NCBI GenBank assembly: GCA_964412555.1
Contig: CAYPPG010000031.1
Span: 21,768 to 85,767 of the forward strand
Direction of reading: 5' to 3'
Origin: CAYPPG01 sp964412555
GTDB lineage: Bacteria > Hinthialibacterota > Hinthialibacteria > Hinthialibacterales > Hinthialibacteraceae
DNA: 64,000 nt
This document shows, piece by piece, positions 1 through 9,308 of this stretch. Under the pieces are notes generated by a model, which was given only the letters and a program-made list of their open reading frames with translations, ran no database searches and was not told the origin of the DNA. Position numbers and translations under genes: made by a program. The stretch's first letter is position 1. Every line of letters begins with the position of its first letter.

Positions 1-594
1 AATGGATTCTCTTTTATTGAACCAAGCGATGCAAATGACAGGCAAAATCATCAATGATTCAGGACGGTTCATTGCACCGAGCATCAAAGCGGCCATGGTC
101 ATACCACGATTGACGATCAAAAAACTAAAGAAAGTAACAGTCAAAAAACTAAAGCTAAGCGGATCCACATACCAGGCATTGGCAACAATAAATCGAGAAG
201 TCGGAGCCAGAAAGAATGCAGGTAGTAAAGCAGCAATGGCATAACGGTTCACGCTGAACAAACGAAGAAGAATCCATAATAAAACTCCACTCCCACAATA
301 CGCGATAAATGCGACGATACGAAATCCTGTATCGATATTTCCAGGAAGGCAATAGACGAGAAGGGGGGTCAGAATGCGAGCGCCGTACGGAAAGTGAAAA
401 AAGTGAAATGGCGCTTTGGCCATATTGTAATAAATCTCCACAGGATTTGTTTCTTGCAAAGGAAAGAGTAAAAATGTAAACCATGTCAAGATCGAGGAAA
501 CAACCAAAGCCAGCAGGATATCGAAGCGGGAAATATACTCTACAGCCGAAGAGGGAAGAATAGAATGCTCACAACGATACCAATTCAATTTCAT
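1..594 (-). CDS. Polytopic membrane protein, N-terminal part, cut by the window edge
   Basis: The minus-strand frame is open from ATG at 594 to base 1 with no stop, giving 198 codons; the C terminus lies outside the window. The product is very hydrophobic, with likely membrane segments at about residues 25-45, 91-112, 118-138, 143-161 and 166-190. A motif near residues 67-79 (HFPYGARILTPLL) sits in the first long extracytoplasmic loop. The ATG overlaps the TGA of the upstream gene as ATGA, so the two are probably translationally coupled. The architecture resembles integral membrane glycan-biosynthesis proteins, but I do not recognise the family and assign no function. Confidence 0.7.
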   Translation of the reverse strand, partial: MKLNWYRCEHSILPSSAVEYISRFDILLALVVSSILTWFTFLLFPLQETNPVEIYYNMAKAPFHFFHFPYGARILTPLLVYCLPGNIDTGFRIVAFIAYCGSGVLLWILLRLFSVNRYAIAALLPAFFLAPTSRFIVANAWYVDPLSFSFLTVTFFSFLIVNRGMTMAALMLGAMNRPESLMILPVICIAWFNKRESI

Positions 595-1307
595 GATTTC
601 CCCAAAAGCACAATATGAGTAATGTATAATACAGTAGGTTCATCCGAAAAAAAGATCATATAAAAATAATCCGCTTCTTCCCATGGAACGGGAAAAATAT
701 CTTTGTCATAGTAGGTCGGAAGATTCAAATAACTGGATAACTGATCGGGACTGGAGAAAAAGAAGCGTCTTGCACATTGCAAATCCATCATTTCTTCGAC
801 AGTATGGGATTCCTTTGAAAAACCATAGTATAACTTCGGTGCCCCTTTATGATAATCAGAGATCAAAATCCCAAATTGCTTGCATCGATGAAGGGCCGGA
901 AGTTCACTCATGGGAACCATCAATCCGGCAATTTTTCTTGGTAAAATATTGATTTCAATTGCATCTTCCCGACCTTTTTCTGTTTCTATTTTTCGATCCA
1001 GTGTTATATTCTCCGAATTGATCAGGAGATACTGTGAGGATTCACCTTGTTGAGCATCGATGAAATTCCGCACCAGGTTTTCTACGATGATTTGGGGACG
1101 TAATGTTGAACCTTGAATAAAATAATAAACGACAAACGAACAGAGAATCGCCGTGAGAATATAGCCGAGCAAAGAAAAAATATGCTCATATGCATAAGAA
1201 GTCAACATCGGTTTTTCTAAAACCGGTTTAGAAAAGGAAGAAGATTGGGGGGATCCTGAAAAAGGCAAAATACGTTCTGTTTGTCTTTTTTTTCTTTTTC
1301 GGCTCAT
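591..1307 (-). CDS. Single-pass membrane protein of unknown function
   Basis: 238 residues. The basic N terminus (MSRKRKKRQ) and low-complexity Ser/Pro stretch are followed by one membrane segment at about residues 45-67 and a roughly 170-residue soluble domain predicted outside the membrane. No catalytic motif is recognised. It lies 8 bases after recN and overlaps the next membrane-protein gene by four bases, so it probably belongs to the same transcript. The ribosome binding site is weak. Confidence 0.65.
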   Translation of the reverse strand: MSRKRKKRQTERILPFSGSPQSSSFSKPVLEKPMLTSYAYEHIFSLLGYILTAILCSFVVYYFIQGSTLRPQIIVENLVRNFIDAQQGESSQYLLINSENITLDRKIETEKGREDAIEINILPRKIAGLMVPMSELPALHRCKQFGILISDYHKGAPKLYYGFSKESHTVEEMMDLQCARRFFFSSPDQLSSYLNLPTYYDKDIFPVPWEEADYFYMIFFSDEPTVLYITHIVLLGKS

Positions 1308-1315
1308 CGTATTCT

Positions 1316-3043
1316 CTATTTCGATTTAGAGGATTTCAAGAGTTCACGGGCGTAGCGTTGCGAAGCGCTGGAATCTTCCCGCCCGAGCATGCGGGCTAGT
1401 TCTTTTTCTCTTTCTTTCCCGCTGACCATCGTGATCAAACTCGTCAACCGTCCTTCCCGTTCTTTCTTCTCGACGCGGAAGTTTCGATTTGCCCGAGAAG
1501 CAATATGGGGCAAGTGAGTAATACAAAAAACTTGTTTTTGTTCGCATAAAGTGGTCAACTGTTCTGCAACGGCATTGGCGGTTTCACCCCCCACTCCTAC
1601 GTCAATTTCATCAAACACCATGGTCGGGACAGCGTCAGCTTCTCCGAAAGTACATTTCAACGCCAGCATGACACGTGAGACTTCACCGCCAGACGCGATT
1701 TCGCGTAAAGGACGCGGGGGACGATCGGGGATGGTTGTCAATAGAAATTCGATTTCATCCGTTCCGTCAGCATGGAAGAGTACCGGTTGCCGCTCTCCGA
1801 TTTCCAGTCCTTTCTCAGCATAACGATAGTTGACATCAATGCGGAACTGAGCGCCTTCCATTCCCAGAGCCGCCAATTGGGAAGTTACACGGGAAGAAAT
1901 GAAGCAAGCGTTTTTTCCCCTTTTGCGATGAAGTTCTTTTCCTTTTTGAATGAGGATTTCGCGTACCTGTTTTTCTTTTTTCAAAAATTGATCGCGAATT
2001 TCATCCGTGTTTTCAAGGCTGGAGAGTTCTCCTGCGATTTCGGTACGGTATCGAAGAATCTCTGTGATACTGGTGCCATATTTGCTTTTCAAGTTTTTGA
2101 TCAAAAACCATCGTTGTTGTGCTGTGTCCATTTCCGAAGGATCGAAGTGTAATGATTGGGAATAAGATTGGAGTTCCCGGGCAATCTCATGCAGAGCAAT
2201 ACCGACCGGTTTCCAGTTCTCGACAAGAGGAGAAAGCGAGGAATCCAGTTCTGCCATATCCTGCAACAAATTCTCAAGACGGTCCAATTCATCGATAATC
2301 GGTTTTTGTGGTTCACAGCCTTCCGTGAGTGCGTCACAGATGGTGCAGCAATTTTCGTTCAATTTTTCAGCATGTTTGTATATTTGAAGCTGAGAGGCTA
2401 GTTCTTCTTCTTCACCTTCCCGAAGTTGTGCGGAATCGATTTCCTCGATCTCGAAGCGTAGGGCCGCCGCTCTTCTCTTCCGTTCTCTCTCATTTTTTTC
2501 CAGATGGAATAAGCGTTCATGAATATCCATCCATTCGCGATAAAGGATTTGGTATGCTTCGAATAAATGGGTGTAGTCTCCGAATCGATCAACCAAGGGC
2601 CGATAAGCGGCTTTATGAAGAAGGGATTGATGTTCATGTTGTCCATGTAAATCCAAAAGAAGGTTTCCCAGTTCGGACAATTTTTTGAGTAGACATTGCG
2701 TATTGTTGATGTAGATACGATTTCGGCCTTCTGCGGTAATAATTCGTCTTATGATGACCGTATTTTCCTCAAAAGGAATCCCGGCGTTTCCAAGAATCGT
2801 ATGGACTTCATGGAATACAGTATCTTTCGATGAGAATTCGAAAACCGCTTCGACAACCGCTTCTTGATTCGTATCTCTTACCACTTCAGAAGAACTTCGT
2901 TCTCCAACAACCAAATTCAGAGCGTCAATGACCATCGATTTTCCAGCTCCGGTCTCCCCGCTCAACACGTTCAATCCGGGATGAAAATCAATTCGGCAAT
3001 CGTCGATCAGAATAAAATTCGTAATGCGCAAAGAAAGAAGCAT
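1316..3043 (-). CDS. recN: DNA repair protein RecN
   Basis: 575 residues, the usual RecN length. This SMC-like ATPase acts in recombinational repair of double-strand breaks in the cytoplasm. Visible features are the Walker A motif GETGAGKS at residues 29-36, a long charged coiled-coil middle, the ABC signature region IASGGEVSRVMLALK, Walker B in MVFDEIDVGVGG and the switch region CITHLPHIASRA. The N terminus (LRITNFILIDD) is typical of RecN and fixes the ATG at 3043. It follows a lytic transglycosylase gene and precedes two membrane-protein genes on the same strand. Confidence 0.96.
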   Translation of the reverse strand: MLLSLRITNFILIDDCRIDFHPGLNVLSGETGAGKSMVIDALNLVVGERSSSEVVRDTNQEAVVEAVFEFSSKDTVFHEVHTILGNAGIPFEENTVIIRRIITAEGRNRIYINNTQCLLKKLSELGNLLLDLHGQHEHQSLLHKAAYRPLVDRFGDYTHLFEAYQILYREWMDIHERLFHLEKNERERKRRAAALRFEIEEIDSAQLREGEEEELASQLQIYKHAEKLNENCCTICDALTEGCEPQKPIIDELDRLENLLQDMAELDSSLSPLVENWKPVGIALHEIARELQSYSQSLHFDPSEMDTAQQRWFLIKNLKSKYGTSITEILRYRTEIAGELSSLENTDEIRDQFLKKEKQVREILIQKGKELHRKRGKNACFISSRVTSQLAALGMEGAQFRIDVNYRYAEKGLEIGERQPVLFHADGTDEIEFLLTTIPDRPPRPLREIASGGEVSRVMLALKCTFGEADAVPTMVFDEIDVGVGGETANAVAEQLTTLCEQKQVFCITHLPHIASRANRNFRVEKKEREGRLTSLITMVSGKEREKELARMLGREDSSASQRYARELLKSSKSK

Positions 3044-3141
3044 GAATCAGCCCGAACATGTATTTGCTCAATGAGATTATTCTCCACCGAACGGGACAAA
3101 GAGAAAAGGTGAAGATTGAAAATCTTATCAAGAAATACAGG

Positions 3142-4005
3142 TTAGGGAAGCAAATCGGGAGAGTCGGCTTGAACTAGAAGAGTTTCATGAGGGTAGGAAG
3201 CGATTAGATCGGTAACCGGTATATCTTGTTTTTGTTGATCCTGAAGGAGTTGGCGGTAGGTCGTTAAAATTTTCTTGGCATATTTTTTCGGTAATTGTCC
3301 GCCTTCATCCAATCGTTTTTCGAGAAGATTTGGCCCAAGGTTGTAGGCATAGATCGCTTTTTCGAGGTTTTTGTATTTCAATAAAAGATTGGTGAAATAC
3401 AGAGTGCCTAATTGGATGTTTCCTTCAATATCACGATAATTCGGAAGAGTAATATCCTCGTCCGAGTCCGATCCAATGAGTTTCGGATCCTCCATCACTC
3501 GTTCCGCCAATGCTTTGCCGGTCGTTGGCATGAGTTGCATCAATCCTTGAGCGCCCTTATGAGAGCTGACCCAGGGACGCAAGGATGATTCGGTGGACAT
3601 CAGAGCCAATAGAAAGAATGGATCATGACCGTACTTTCGGCTTTCCTCATCGACGGTTTTCGCGATGACCAGTTTCTCTTGTTCTGTTGTATCGGCGCTA
3701 CTCAGCCTGCGAATGGCTTTGAGGATTTCAAAGCGTTTTTCCAATTGTTCGATTTGTTGCCTGTTTTGCTGAAGATACAAATCGCGTTCTTTGATTTGAT
3801 TTTGAAGTTCGAGTTCGATACGCCGAAATTTTTCGACTTCATTGTCCTTTTTGATGATCCAGTATACGGAACCACCTGCATAGACGGTCATGGTCAAAAA
3901 GACCACAAAAAGCCAAGATGCCGGAATACGGATGTACTGAGAACCGCCGTACATGCGCCTTTGCCAGGAAGAACGTTTCCATATGCGCCAAAGCGTTTTT
4001 CTCAT
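3142..4005 (-). CDS. Membrane-anchored lytic murein transglycosylase (SLT family)
   Basis: 287 residues. Layout: basic N terminus, one membrane segment at about residues 29-50, a coiled coil at about 54-98, then a family 1 SLT domain. The catalytic glutamate is E139 in ALMSTESSLRP, followed by the family motif GAQGLMQLMP at 151-160; a later AYNLGPN motif completes the domain. It should cleave peptidoglycan between MurNAc and GlcNAc on the periplasmic face. The coiled coil may mediate oligomerisation. About 98 bases separate it from recN. The 545-base intergenic region upstream probably holds its promoter. Confidence 0.9.
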   Translation of the reverse strand: MRKTLWRIWKRSSWQRRMYGGSQYIRIPASWLFVVFLTMTVYAGGSVYWIIKKDNEVEKFRRIELELQNQIKERDLYLQQNRQQIEQLEKRFEILKAIRRLSSADTTEQEKLVIAKTVDEESRKYGHDPFFLLALMSTESSLRPWVSSHKGAQGLMQLMPTTGKALAERVMEDPKLIGSDSDEDITLPNYRDIEGNIQLGTLYFTNLLLKYKNLEKAIYAYNLGPNLLEKRLDEGGQLPKKYAKKILTTYRQLLQDQQKQDIPVTDLIASYPHETLLVQADSPDLLP

Positions 4006-4550
4006 GATTTTACCCTCAATTTCAAATTCAATATCATAGATACAACTTTTGACCTATGATTTTATAAGCTTCAATGTTTATAAACTATACATACCTATAA
4101 TATTTTGTCAAATGGACATACTCAATACGGTACGACAAAGCAAAATTTATGCCTTGAATCACAACCATTGTTCTATTCGCTCAACCTCACTGCTATTGAA
4201 AATACTCTTTACAAAATGGATGAAAGGCTTATCGAGCCGATATACTTGAGAAAGAACGATAAATAAAACGCATAGTAACGATATCACGGGATAGATATAA
4301 AGTCATTTTCCTTTTGAAAAAACGTGAAAAAACTTCACAAGAATGCGTACTCCTTATCTTCTAATACTTATCAAAGTGAATTTTGTTTCAATTTGACACT
4401 AAAAATGTGTAAAAAAAACTCAATCAGGAAGGTATGCAGAAATCAACCGAATGATTTCTTTGCTGACAGTCACAAGATGAATGTCACAATCCATCTCTTT
4501 TTTAAAAAAGAGCGAGAAGAAAAGCAAGCAGGAAGAAACAAGTTGTCAAA
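4006..4550. other. AT-rich intergenic region, no gene seen
   Basis: About 545 bases between the lytic transglycosylase start and the end of the next minus-strand gene. The sequence is AT-rich with short poly-A/T runs and several TATAAT-like hexamers on both strands. Short open frames here lack ribosome binding sites and protein-like composition. It probably contains the promoter of the transglycosylase-recN operon, but no single site can be chosen with confidence. Confidence 0.5.
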
Positions 4551-5180
4551 TCAAACATTTGCCCGCCGTTTTTTTGACGTTGGAGCGCTTTCATGACTTT
4601 TGATGGTTGCAAATTCAGCAATTCTCCATGCATTGTCTTCAAAGATGAGTTCGTATTCGCGATGAAGAGTGAGATCTTTGTTCGGCATTTTATGCAATTC
4701 AATGCAATAAACAGAGGTTTTGTTCCCGTGTGCTTGGGAAGAAGTAATTTCAACAACTCTTTTGGCGATCGGTCCAATGGAGTGTCGATCCTCATATTTT
4801 TGCATGCGGTGCAAAACGTATTCTTGAACGTTGTCGGTTTTACGTTTTTGAACGGGGAAGAATTTGGATAGACAGAAAAATTCGGTTTCAAAATCTTGTT
4901 TATTCCACGCATCGACAAAGACTTTGCAAACATCTTCCGGATTCAAGTTACGGAGGGAACGTCTTTTCGCTTCCATTTGGGCATCCGTAACTGAGGAACC
5001 ATATCCTTTTTTCATGGCACTGCGCTGTTCTATTGTCCGCAATTGGTTCACTTTACGGACAAGAGATTCTACCAATTGATCATACGTTTCCCGTTCTCTG
5101 GCCGTGAGGTGGTTGGCAGAATAATAAAGCATTTTTCCCAGCAGGGATATTTGTTCTTCTTCGATCAGAACGCCTTCCAT
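4551..5180 (-). CDS. Hypothetical protein with NTF2-like C-terminal domain
   Basis: 209 residues; an AAGGAG site 8 bases before ATG at 5180 supports this start. The N-terminal half is helical and charged. The second half, from about residue 80 (EDVCKVFVDAWNKQDFE) to about 195 (YELIFEDNAWRIAEF), has the pattern of an NTF2/SnoaL-like cone fold, in which an N-terminal helix is followed by a curved sheet ending in a WRIxEF strand. The assignment rests on pattern only. No signal peptide is seen, so it is probably cytoplasmic. It follows the GspG-like gene at a short distance and may be co-transcribed with it. Confidence 0.7.
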   Translation of the reverse strand: MEGVLIEEEQISLLGKMLYYSANHLTARERETYDQLVESLVRKVNQLRTIEQRSAMKKGYGSSVTDAQMEAKRRSLRNLNPEDVCKVFVDAWNKQDFETEFFCLSKFFPVQKRKTDNVQEYVLHRMQKYEDRHSIGPIAKRVVEITSSQAHGNKTSVYCIELHKMPNKDLTLHREYELIFEDNAWRIAEFATIKSHESAPTSKKRRANV

Positions 5181-5238
5181 ATTTACACTCCTTTTCCCTT
5201 CCTCCCTTAATGAACCACCTGGACCAAAGCAGCAACCC

Positions 5239-5664
5239 TCACATTTTCAGGCGATGTTCTATATCATCAGTCGTCCCGCGAATCCTGTCCTTGCCGGGGC
5301 TGGAGAGAATAATTACATGGTTCATCGTTTGCATATCATATCGATTTCCAAAAGGATCGTGCGTCACCTCCGAGCCGGCTTCACCCGATTGTTCCAATTC
5401 GACCAAGTTTTTCGGAAACCGCCCATGCTGAGTATAAAACATCATCAATGCGGTTTTAAGTGCCGGGAGGTTAAATGTATCGCTTTTTTTCTCAATTTTC
5501 AGATATTGATCGACAGCGGTTTTTCCTGTCAATCCTTCTATGACCCCAGGCTCATGATCGGGAGAATTGATCTCCTCAATGTAGGAGTTGCGCAGCCAGT
5601 CAAAAACATTTACAACGATACCCAGTAACACAATAAAGAGAATTATTTTTAGCCACGTCTTCAC
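5239..5664 (-). CDS. Membrane-anchored GspG-like protein without prepilin motif
   Basis: The start is chosen at GTG 5664, which has AAGGAGA six bases upstream; the frame is open further back to an ATG at 5715 without a comparable site. The 141-residue product has one N-terminal membrane segment (about residues 5-22) and a C-terminal domain resembling the globular part of major pseudopilin GspG: a helix with YTQHGRFPKNLVEL, then HDPFGNRYD and SSPGKDRIRGTTDDI. The usual pseudopilin cleavage motif (G, then FTLxE) is absent, so it is probably anchored and not assembled as a pseudopilin. Role unknown. Confidence 0.75.
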   Translation of the reverse strand: MKTWLKIILFIVLLGIVVNVFDWLRNSYIEEINSPDHEPGVIEGLTGKTAVDQYLKIEKKSDTFNLPALKTALMMFYTQHGRFPKNLVELEQSGEAGSEVTHDPFGNRYDMQTMNHVIILSSPGKDRIRGTTDDIEHRLKM

Positions 5665-5741
5665 GACTTTCTCCTTGAGGATATTGTGAAGTATTCTTGG
5701 AAAAAAATCAAGCATATTTTCACAAGATTATAATCCGTGGA

Positions 5742-5770
5742 TTGTCGGCGGGGTAACGGTATCCTATAAT
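5742..5770 (+). promoter_or_regulatory. Sigma-70-type promoter for the EIIA gene
   Basis: TTGTCG at 5742-5747 and a perfect TATAAT at 5765-5770 are separated by 17 bases, ideal spacing. They lie about 117 bases upstream of the EIIA start codon, on the same strand and in an otherwise empty region. Confidence 0.55.
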
Positions 5771-5886
5771 AGCGAATTAACCAAAAGTGTGTCAGCCATA
5801 TGCGCTGGGTACATGACTTCATCATGATTTACCGCTATATTATTTTTAAAGGGAACAATACAGTCCCCAAACCAAGGAACAAGTGA

Positions 5887-6345
5887 ATGAATTTATCCGA
5901 TATCTTGACGGAGAAATGTATTTGTTTGGATTTAAAGGCGCAGACAAAAGCAAATGTCATTCGTGAGATGGCCGAGTTGGCCGGCAAGAGTGGAAGAGTT
6001 GAAGACCAAGAAAAATTGCTTGAAAAACTGATGGCGCGAGAACGGATTCAAACAACAGGTATTGGGCATGGCATGGCAATCCCTCATGCGACCGCCGATG
6101 GAGTCAAAGAACTGGTACTGGCATTGGGAATTTCTAAAAAAGGAGTGGATTTCGAGTCTCTCGACAATAAACCGGTTCATTTGATATTCGTTCTTGCAGG
6201 TGAACCGAAGTTACAAACCTCCTTCCTCAGTATCCTCAGTAAAATTTCCCGCTTTTTTCGCAAGGAATCATTTCGTAGAGAAGTGCTCACCGCCGATTCA
6301 GCAGAACAAATCATGAAATTGATAGAGGAACGCGAAGAACAATAA
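5887..6345 (+). CDS. PTS EIIA-type (PtsN-like) phosphocarrier
   Basis: 152 residues, the usual size of a stand-alone fructose/nitrogen-type EIIA. The phosphoryl-accepting histidine is His67 in the motif GHGMAIPHA, matching the GxGxAIPH signature of the family. The start is supported by AAGGA nine bases upstream. No sugar-permease IIB/IIC genes are nearby, so a regulatory role like that of PtsN is more likely than sugar transport. It is followed after about 180 bases by a cNMP-binding/PP2C phosphatase gene, so signalling genes are clustered here. Confidence 0.9.
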   Translation: MNLSDILTEKCICLDLKAQTKANVIREMAELAGKSGRVEDQEKLLEKLMARERIQTTGIGHGMAIPHATADGVKELVLALGISKKGVDFESLDNKPVHLIFVLAGEPKLQTSFLSILSKISRFFRKESFRREVLTADSAEQIMKLIEEREEQ

Positions 6346-6522
6346 TCATTCTAAATTACATTTCTATGCAAGATATTATCCATCCATACAATGAATAATG
6401 GAAAAGGGGTTTTCCGTTGCCTTGTTTTTCTAGTCGAGATTCGTTACTCTGGAGAACACTAGGTTTTATTGATTCAACTCTATGACTTCTTATGTTGATA
6501 TTCTTGTTTTATTGGGTCGAAA

Positions 6523-7713
6523 ATGGTCAAAAAAACACTCAAGAAGCAATTATCTCCCCAAAAGTTACACGAAATTTTGGAGAAAAAGAACGGAGAATTG
6601 GCGTCATTGCTTGATGAAAAACTGCTCAAGATGGTTGTGGAAAACTCAACAGTTGAGCGGCATGAACCAAAGGATATCATCGTAAAACAACACGATCCTT
6701 CCGATTCTCTTTATTTGATTCTCGAAGGCCGATGCACTGTTACGGTCAACGATAAGGTGTTAAGTCAAGTGGAAGCGGGGGATTTGATCGGAGAAATGGG
6801 TGTCATTCAGAATACCCCCCGAAGCGCGACGATTCTTTGTATCGAACCGACGGAAACCCTGCGAATCCCTGGAAATACCTATAAGTATATGTTAAAGGAT
6901 TCGAAACTGTCATCCTGGACGCTCAATTTACTGACCGATCGATTGAAACGGTGTTCGTATGATGCGGCTCGAGTGATGAAAGAGATGGAAGAAATGGTTC
7001 AAGATCAAATGGAACTCGCCCGGATTCAACGCTCTTTGCTTCCGAAAGAGCTCCCATCCGATTCCCGGGCACTCATCCATGTTTTATATTCTCCCTGCGC
7101 TTATGCCGGTGGAGATTATTATGATGCGATCATGTTGGATGAAAGCCGGCTTCTTTTAATCGTGGCTGATGTGACCGGCCATGGGGCACAGGCATCCATT
7201 TCCATGGCAATTGTTCGTTCCTTTGTTCATCAACACAATTTCGGGAAAACGCCAGCAACGATTTTAAAACGGTTGAACCGGTATTTGTTCGAATATGGTC
7301 CTTCTCAACATTTCGTAACCTCACAAGTTGCGGTGATCGATTTAAAGCAGAAAAAAATTCAAGTGGCATATGCGGGGCATCCACCATGTTTGCTGTTGCG
7401 GGGGGATGAGTGCCAATCCTTGGTCGCTCCGCGCGCATTTTTTCTTCGTTTTCGACCGGAAGGTGAATATAAATCGTCGAGTATGTCATTGCATTCCGGA
7501 GATCGAATCGCGTTTTACACCGATGGAGTTGTGGAGACCTCGAATCCGTCAGGGGGGATGTATAATGTGAAAGGTCTGCAAGATTTTCTCGTCGAAACTC
7601 GCAAGAAACCGATCAACACTTTACCTGGATTGCTGGAATCGAATCTACATCAGTTCCGTGAGGGGAATCCGGAGGAAGATGATATCACGTTTATGGTTGT
7701 CGAGATTCGGTAA
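6523..7713 (+). CDS. Cyclic-nucleotide-binding domain fused to SpoIIE/RsbU-type PP2C phosphatase
   Basis: 396 residues. An N-terminal cNMP-binding (CAP_ED) domain covers about residues 35-145 with the GDLIGEMG and TPRSATI motifs. A short linker helix follows (QMELARIQRSLLP, typical of RsbU proteins), then a PP2C-SpoIIE domain from about 190. Metal-binding aspartates are visible in AGGDYYD, VADVTGHG, FYTDGVVE and EEDDITFMV. It probably dephosphorylates an anti-sigma-factor antagonist in response to a cyclic nucleotide, in the cytoplasm. No anti-sigma factor or antagonist gene is seen in the window. The Shine-Dalgarno site is weak. Confidence 0.92.
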   Translation: MVKKTLKKQLSPQKLHEILEKKNGELASLLDEKLLKMVVENSTVERHEPKDIIVKQHDPSDSLYLILEGRCTVTVNDKVLSQVEAGDLIGEMGVIQNTPRSATILCIEPTETLRIPGNTYKYMLKDSKLSSWTLNLLTDRLKRCSYDAARVMKEMEEMVQDQMELARIQRSLLPKELPSDSRALIHVLYSPCAYAGGDYYDAIMLDESRLLLIVADVTGHGAQASISMAIVRSFVHQHNFGKTPATILKRLNRYLFEYGPSQHFVTSQVAVIDLKQKKIQVAYAGHPPCLLLRGDECQSLVAPRAFFLRFRPEGEYKSSSMSLHSGDRIAFYTDGVVETSNPSGGMYNVKGLQDFLVETRKKPINTLPGLLESNLHQFREGNPEEDDITFMVVEIR

Positions 7714-9274
7714 TGGGTTGCAGGAACTCGTTTCCAAGCAAACGGGAAAATTCATTGTTCTATCCCTATCCCTTCTTCTTCTCGCCCTGATTTCTTGGCG
7801 TTCTCTCAACTTTCAAACGTATCATCGCCCCTTTACGGATTCGGGAGTTTTTGCCACTGTCGCCCATCACCTGCTTTGCGGAAAAGTGCTCTATACAGAA
7901 GTATGGGATCACAAACCGCCGCTTATCTATGTCATCAATATGCTTCCTTTATTCTTTGGAGACGGTTCTCAGAATGCGATTGTGTTCTTCGAGCGTTGTT
8001 TTGCCATTGCAGCAATAGGGACGTTTTTCTGGATCGTATATCTAGCCTTCAAAAAACCATTCTTGGCTTTTTTCATCGCTGTGGGTTTCAATTTTCACTT
8101 TTATCAGCCGCAAATAATACAAGGGGGGAATTATACGGAAGAATATGCGTCCGTACTCATTTTGCTGGGAATACTTCTCATTCTTCTAACAAAAAATAAG
8201 TGGAGAATATATAACGATATCCTATGTGTAGGAGCAGGATGCTTATTTTCCTGTGCGGTTTTCACGAAAGAACCGTTTGTTTTTTCTTCCATTCCCTGGT
8301 TTCTCTATTTACTCTTTCTTGAGGAAATTCCATTTCGAGAGTCGTTACGGAAAGGTTTTTTTTTCCTTGGAGGAGCGTTCCTGCCGGCAATCGCAGTGGT
8401 TCTTGTGTTTCTTGTTTGGGGGAATTTCATGGATTGGATGGATGTCATATCCTATAATTATCAGTATGCGAAACTCTCCCATTCTTCATTACCATGGAGT
8501 GTTCAAGTAGGGGAGCATCTGCAGCGTCTTACGAAATACATTGCCAGCCAAAGCACCACTTTTCATCTCCTATTTTTACTGGGGCTTGGAAGTGCGTGTT
8601 TCTTGCCATTTGTAAAACAGTATCGGTATTTTCCTTGGATTTGCTTATCGGCTTATGGAATAGAATTCGCCGCCACCATGATCAGCGGTTTTGAAATCGG
8701 CCATTACTATTTACAAAATGTTGGCTCCTATATATTGGTTTGCGCCTGTGGGGGCACTTTTACGCTATTTCTCTTTGATCATTTTCATTGGAGAAAAATT
8801 TGGCTGGGTATGTTATTCTTCTTATCCCTTTTTCTTTTTGATGCCGAATCCTGCAAAGATTATCTTTGGCGGTTGACTGTACCCAATAGCCAGGCAGAGG
8901 TGGGCGTCCTATCACAATGGCTTCTGGATAAGAAACAAGAGGGCGATCGTTTGTGGGCGAATGTGGGAGAAAACTCGAAATATTGTGTTGAGACAAAGCT
9001 TTTGTCACCCACCAAATACTTCTACGTTTTTGAGCATCATTTCTTGGATACAGCACTCAGCACTCGAGAAGAAAAAAAGGATTTGTTGGCCCAGCAACTC
9101 CATTCCAATCCACCGGAATTTCTCATCCTCTCTCAAGAGGATGAGAATCGTATCCGAAAAATGGGATTTCAACCACTCATGGATTGGGTTCAAACAAGTT
9201 ATGTAAAGATATATGATGTGTCTGAAAACGGACATTTCATTTACGTTTTTCGAGATCGTTATTCTTCATGGTAA
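7679..9274 (+). CDS. Polytopic membrane glycosyltransferase (GT39/ArnT-like)
   Basis: About 531 residues from ATG at 7679 (GGAGG just upstream, but tight spacing); an in-frame ATG at 7658 and a TTG at 7718 are alternatives. The gene overlaps the end of the phosphatase gene. The protein has about ten hydrophobic segments and a soluble C-terminal domain. The first extracytoplasmic loop holds the acidic motif PFTDSGVF and YTEVWDHKPPLIY, typical of lipid-linked sugar-utilising GT-C enzymes of the PMT/ArnT type. It probably transfers a sugar from a polyprenyl carrier to protein or lipid on the periplasmic side. The acceptor cannot be predicted. Confidence 0.82.
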   Translation: MISRLWLSRFGNGLQELVSKQTGKFIVLSLSLLLLALISWRSLNFQTYHRPFTDSGVFATVAHHLLCGKVLYTEVWDHKPPLIYVINMLPLFFGDGSQNAIVFFERCFAIAAIGTFFWIVYLAFKKPFLAFFIAVGFNFHFYQPQIIQGGNYTEEYASVLILLGILLILLTKNKWRIYNDILCVGAGCLFSCAVFTKEPFVFSSIPWFLYLLFLEEIPFRESLRKGFFFLGGAFLPAIAVVLVFLVWGNFMDWMDVISYNYQYAKLSHSSLPWSVQVGEHLQRLTKYIASQSTTFHLLFLLGLGSACFLPFVKQYRYFPWICLSAYGIEFAATMISGFEIGHYYLQNVGSYILVCACGGTFTLFLFDHFHWRKIWLGMLFFLSLFLFDAESCKDYLWRLTVPNSQAEVGVLSQWLLDKKQEGDRLWANVGENSKYCVETKLLSPTKYFYVFEHHFLDTALSTREEKKDLLAQQLHSNPPEFLILSQEDENRIRKMGFQPLMDWVQTSYVKIYDVSENGHFIYVFRDRYSSW

Positions 9275-9308
9275 CATCAATGAGGATTACGAAATAAGAG
9301 GGAAACCA

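Noticed and set aside
155..484. 109-codon minus-strand frame near the left edge
   Set aside because: It is out of phase with the hydrophobic frame that is open from 594 to the window edge and coupled by ATGA to its upstream gene.
4324..4596. 90-codon plus-strand frame before the NTF2-like gene
   Set aside because: No ribosome binding site, AT-driven composition, and its end overlaps a well-supported minus-strand gene.
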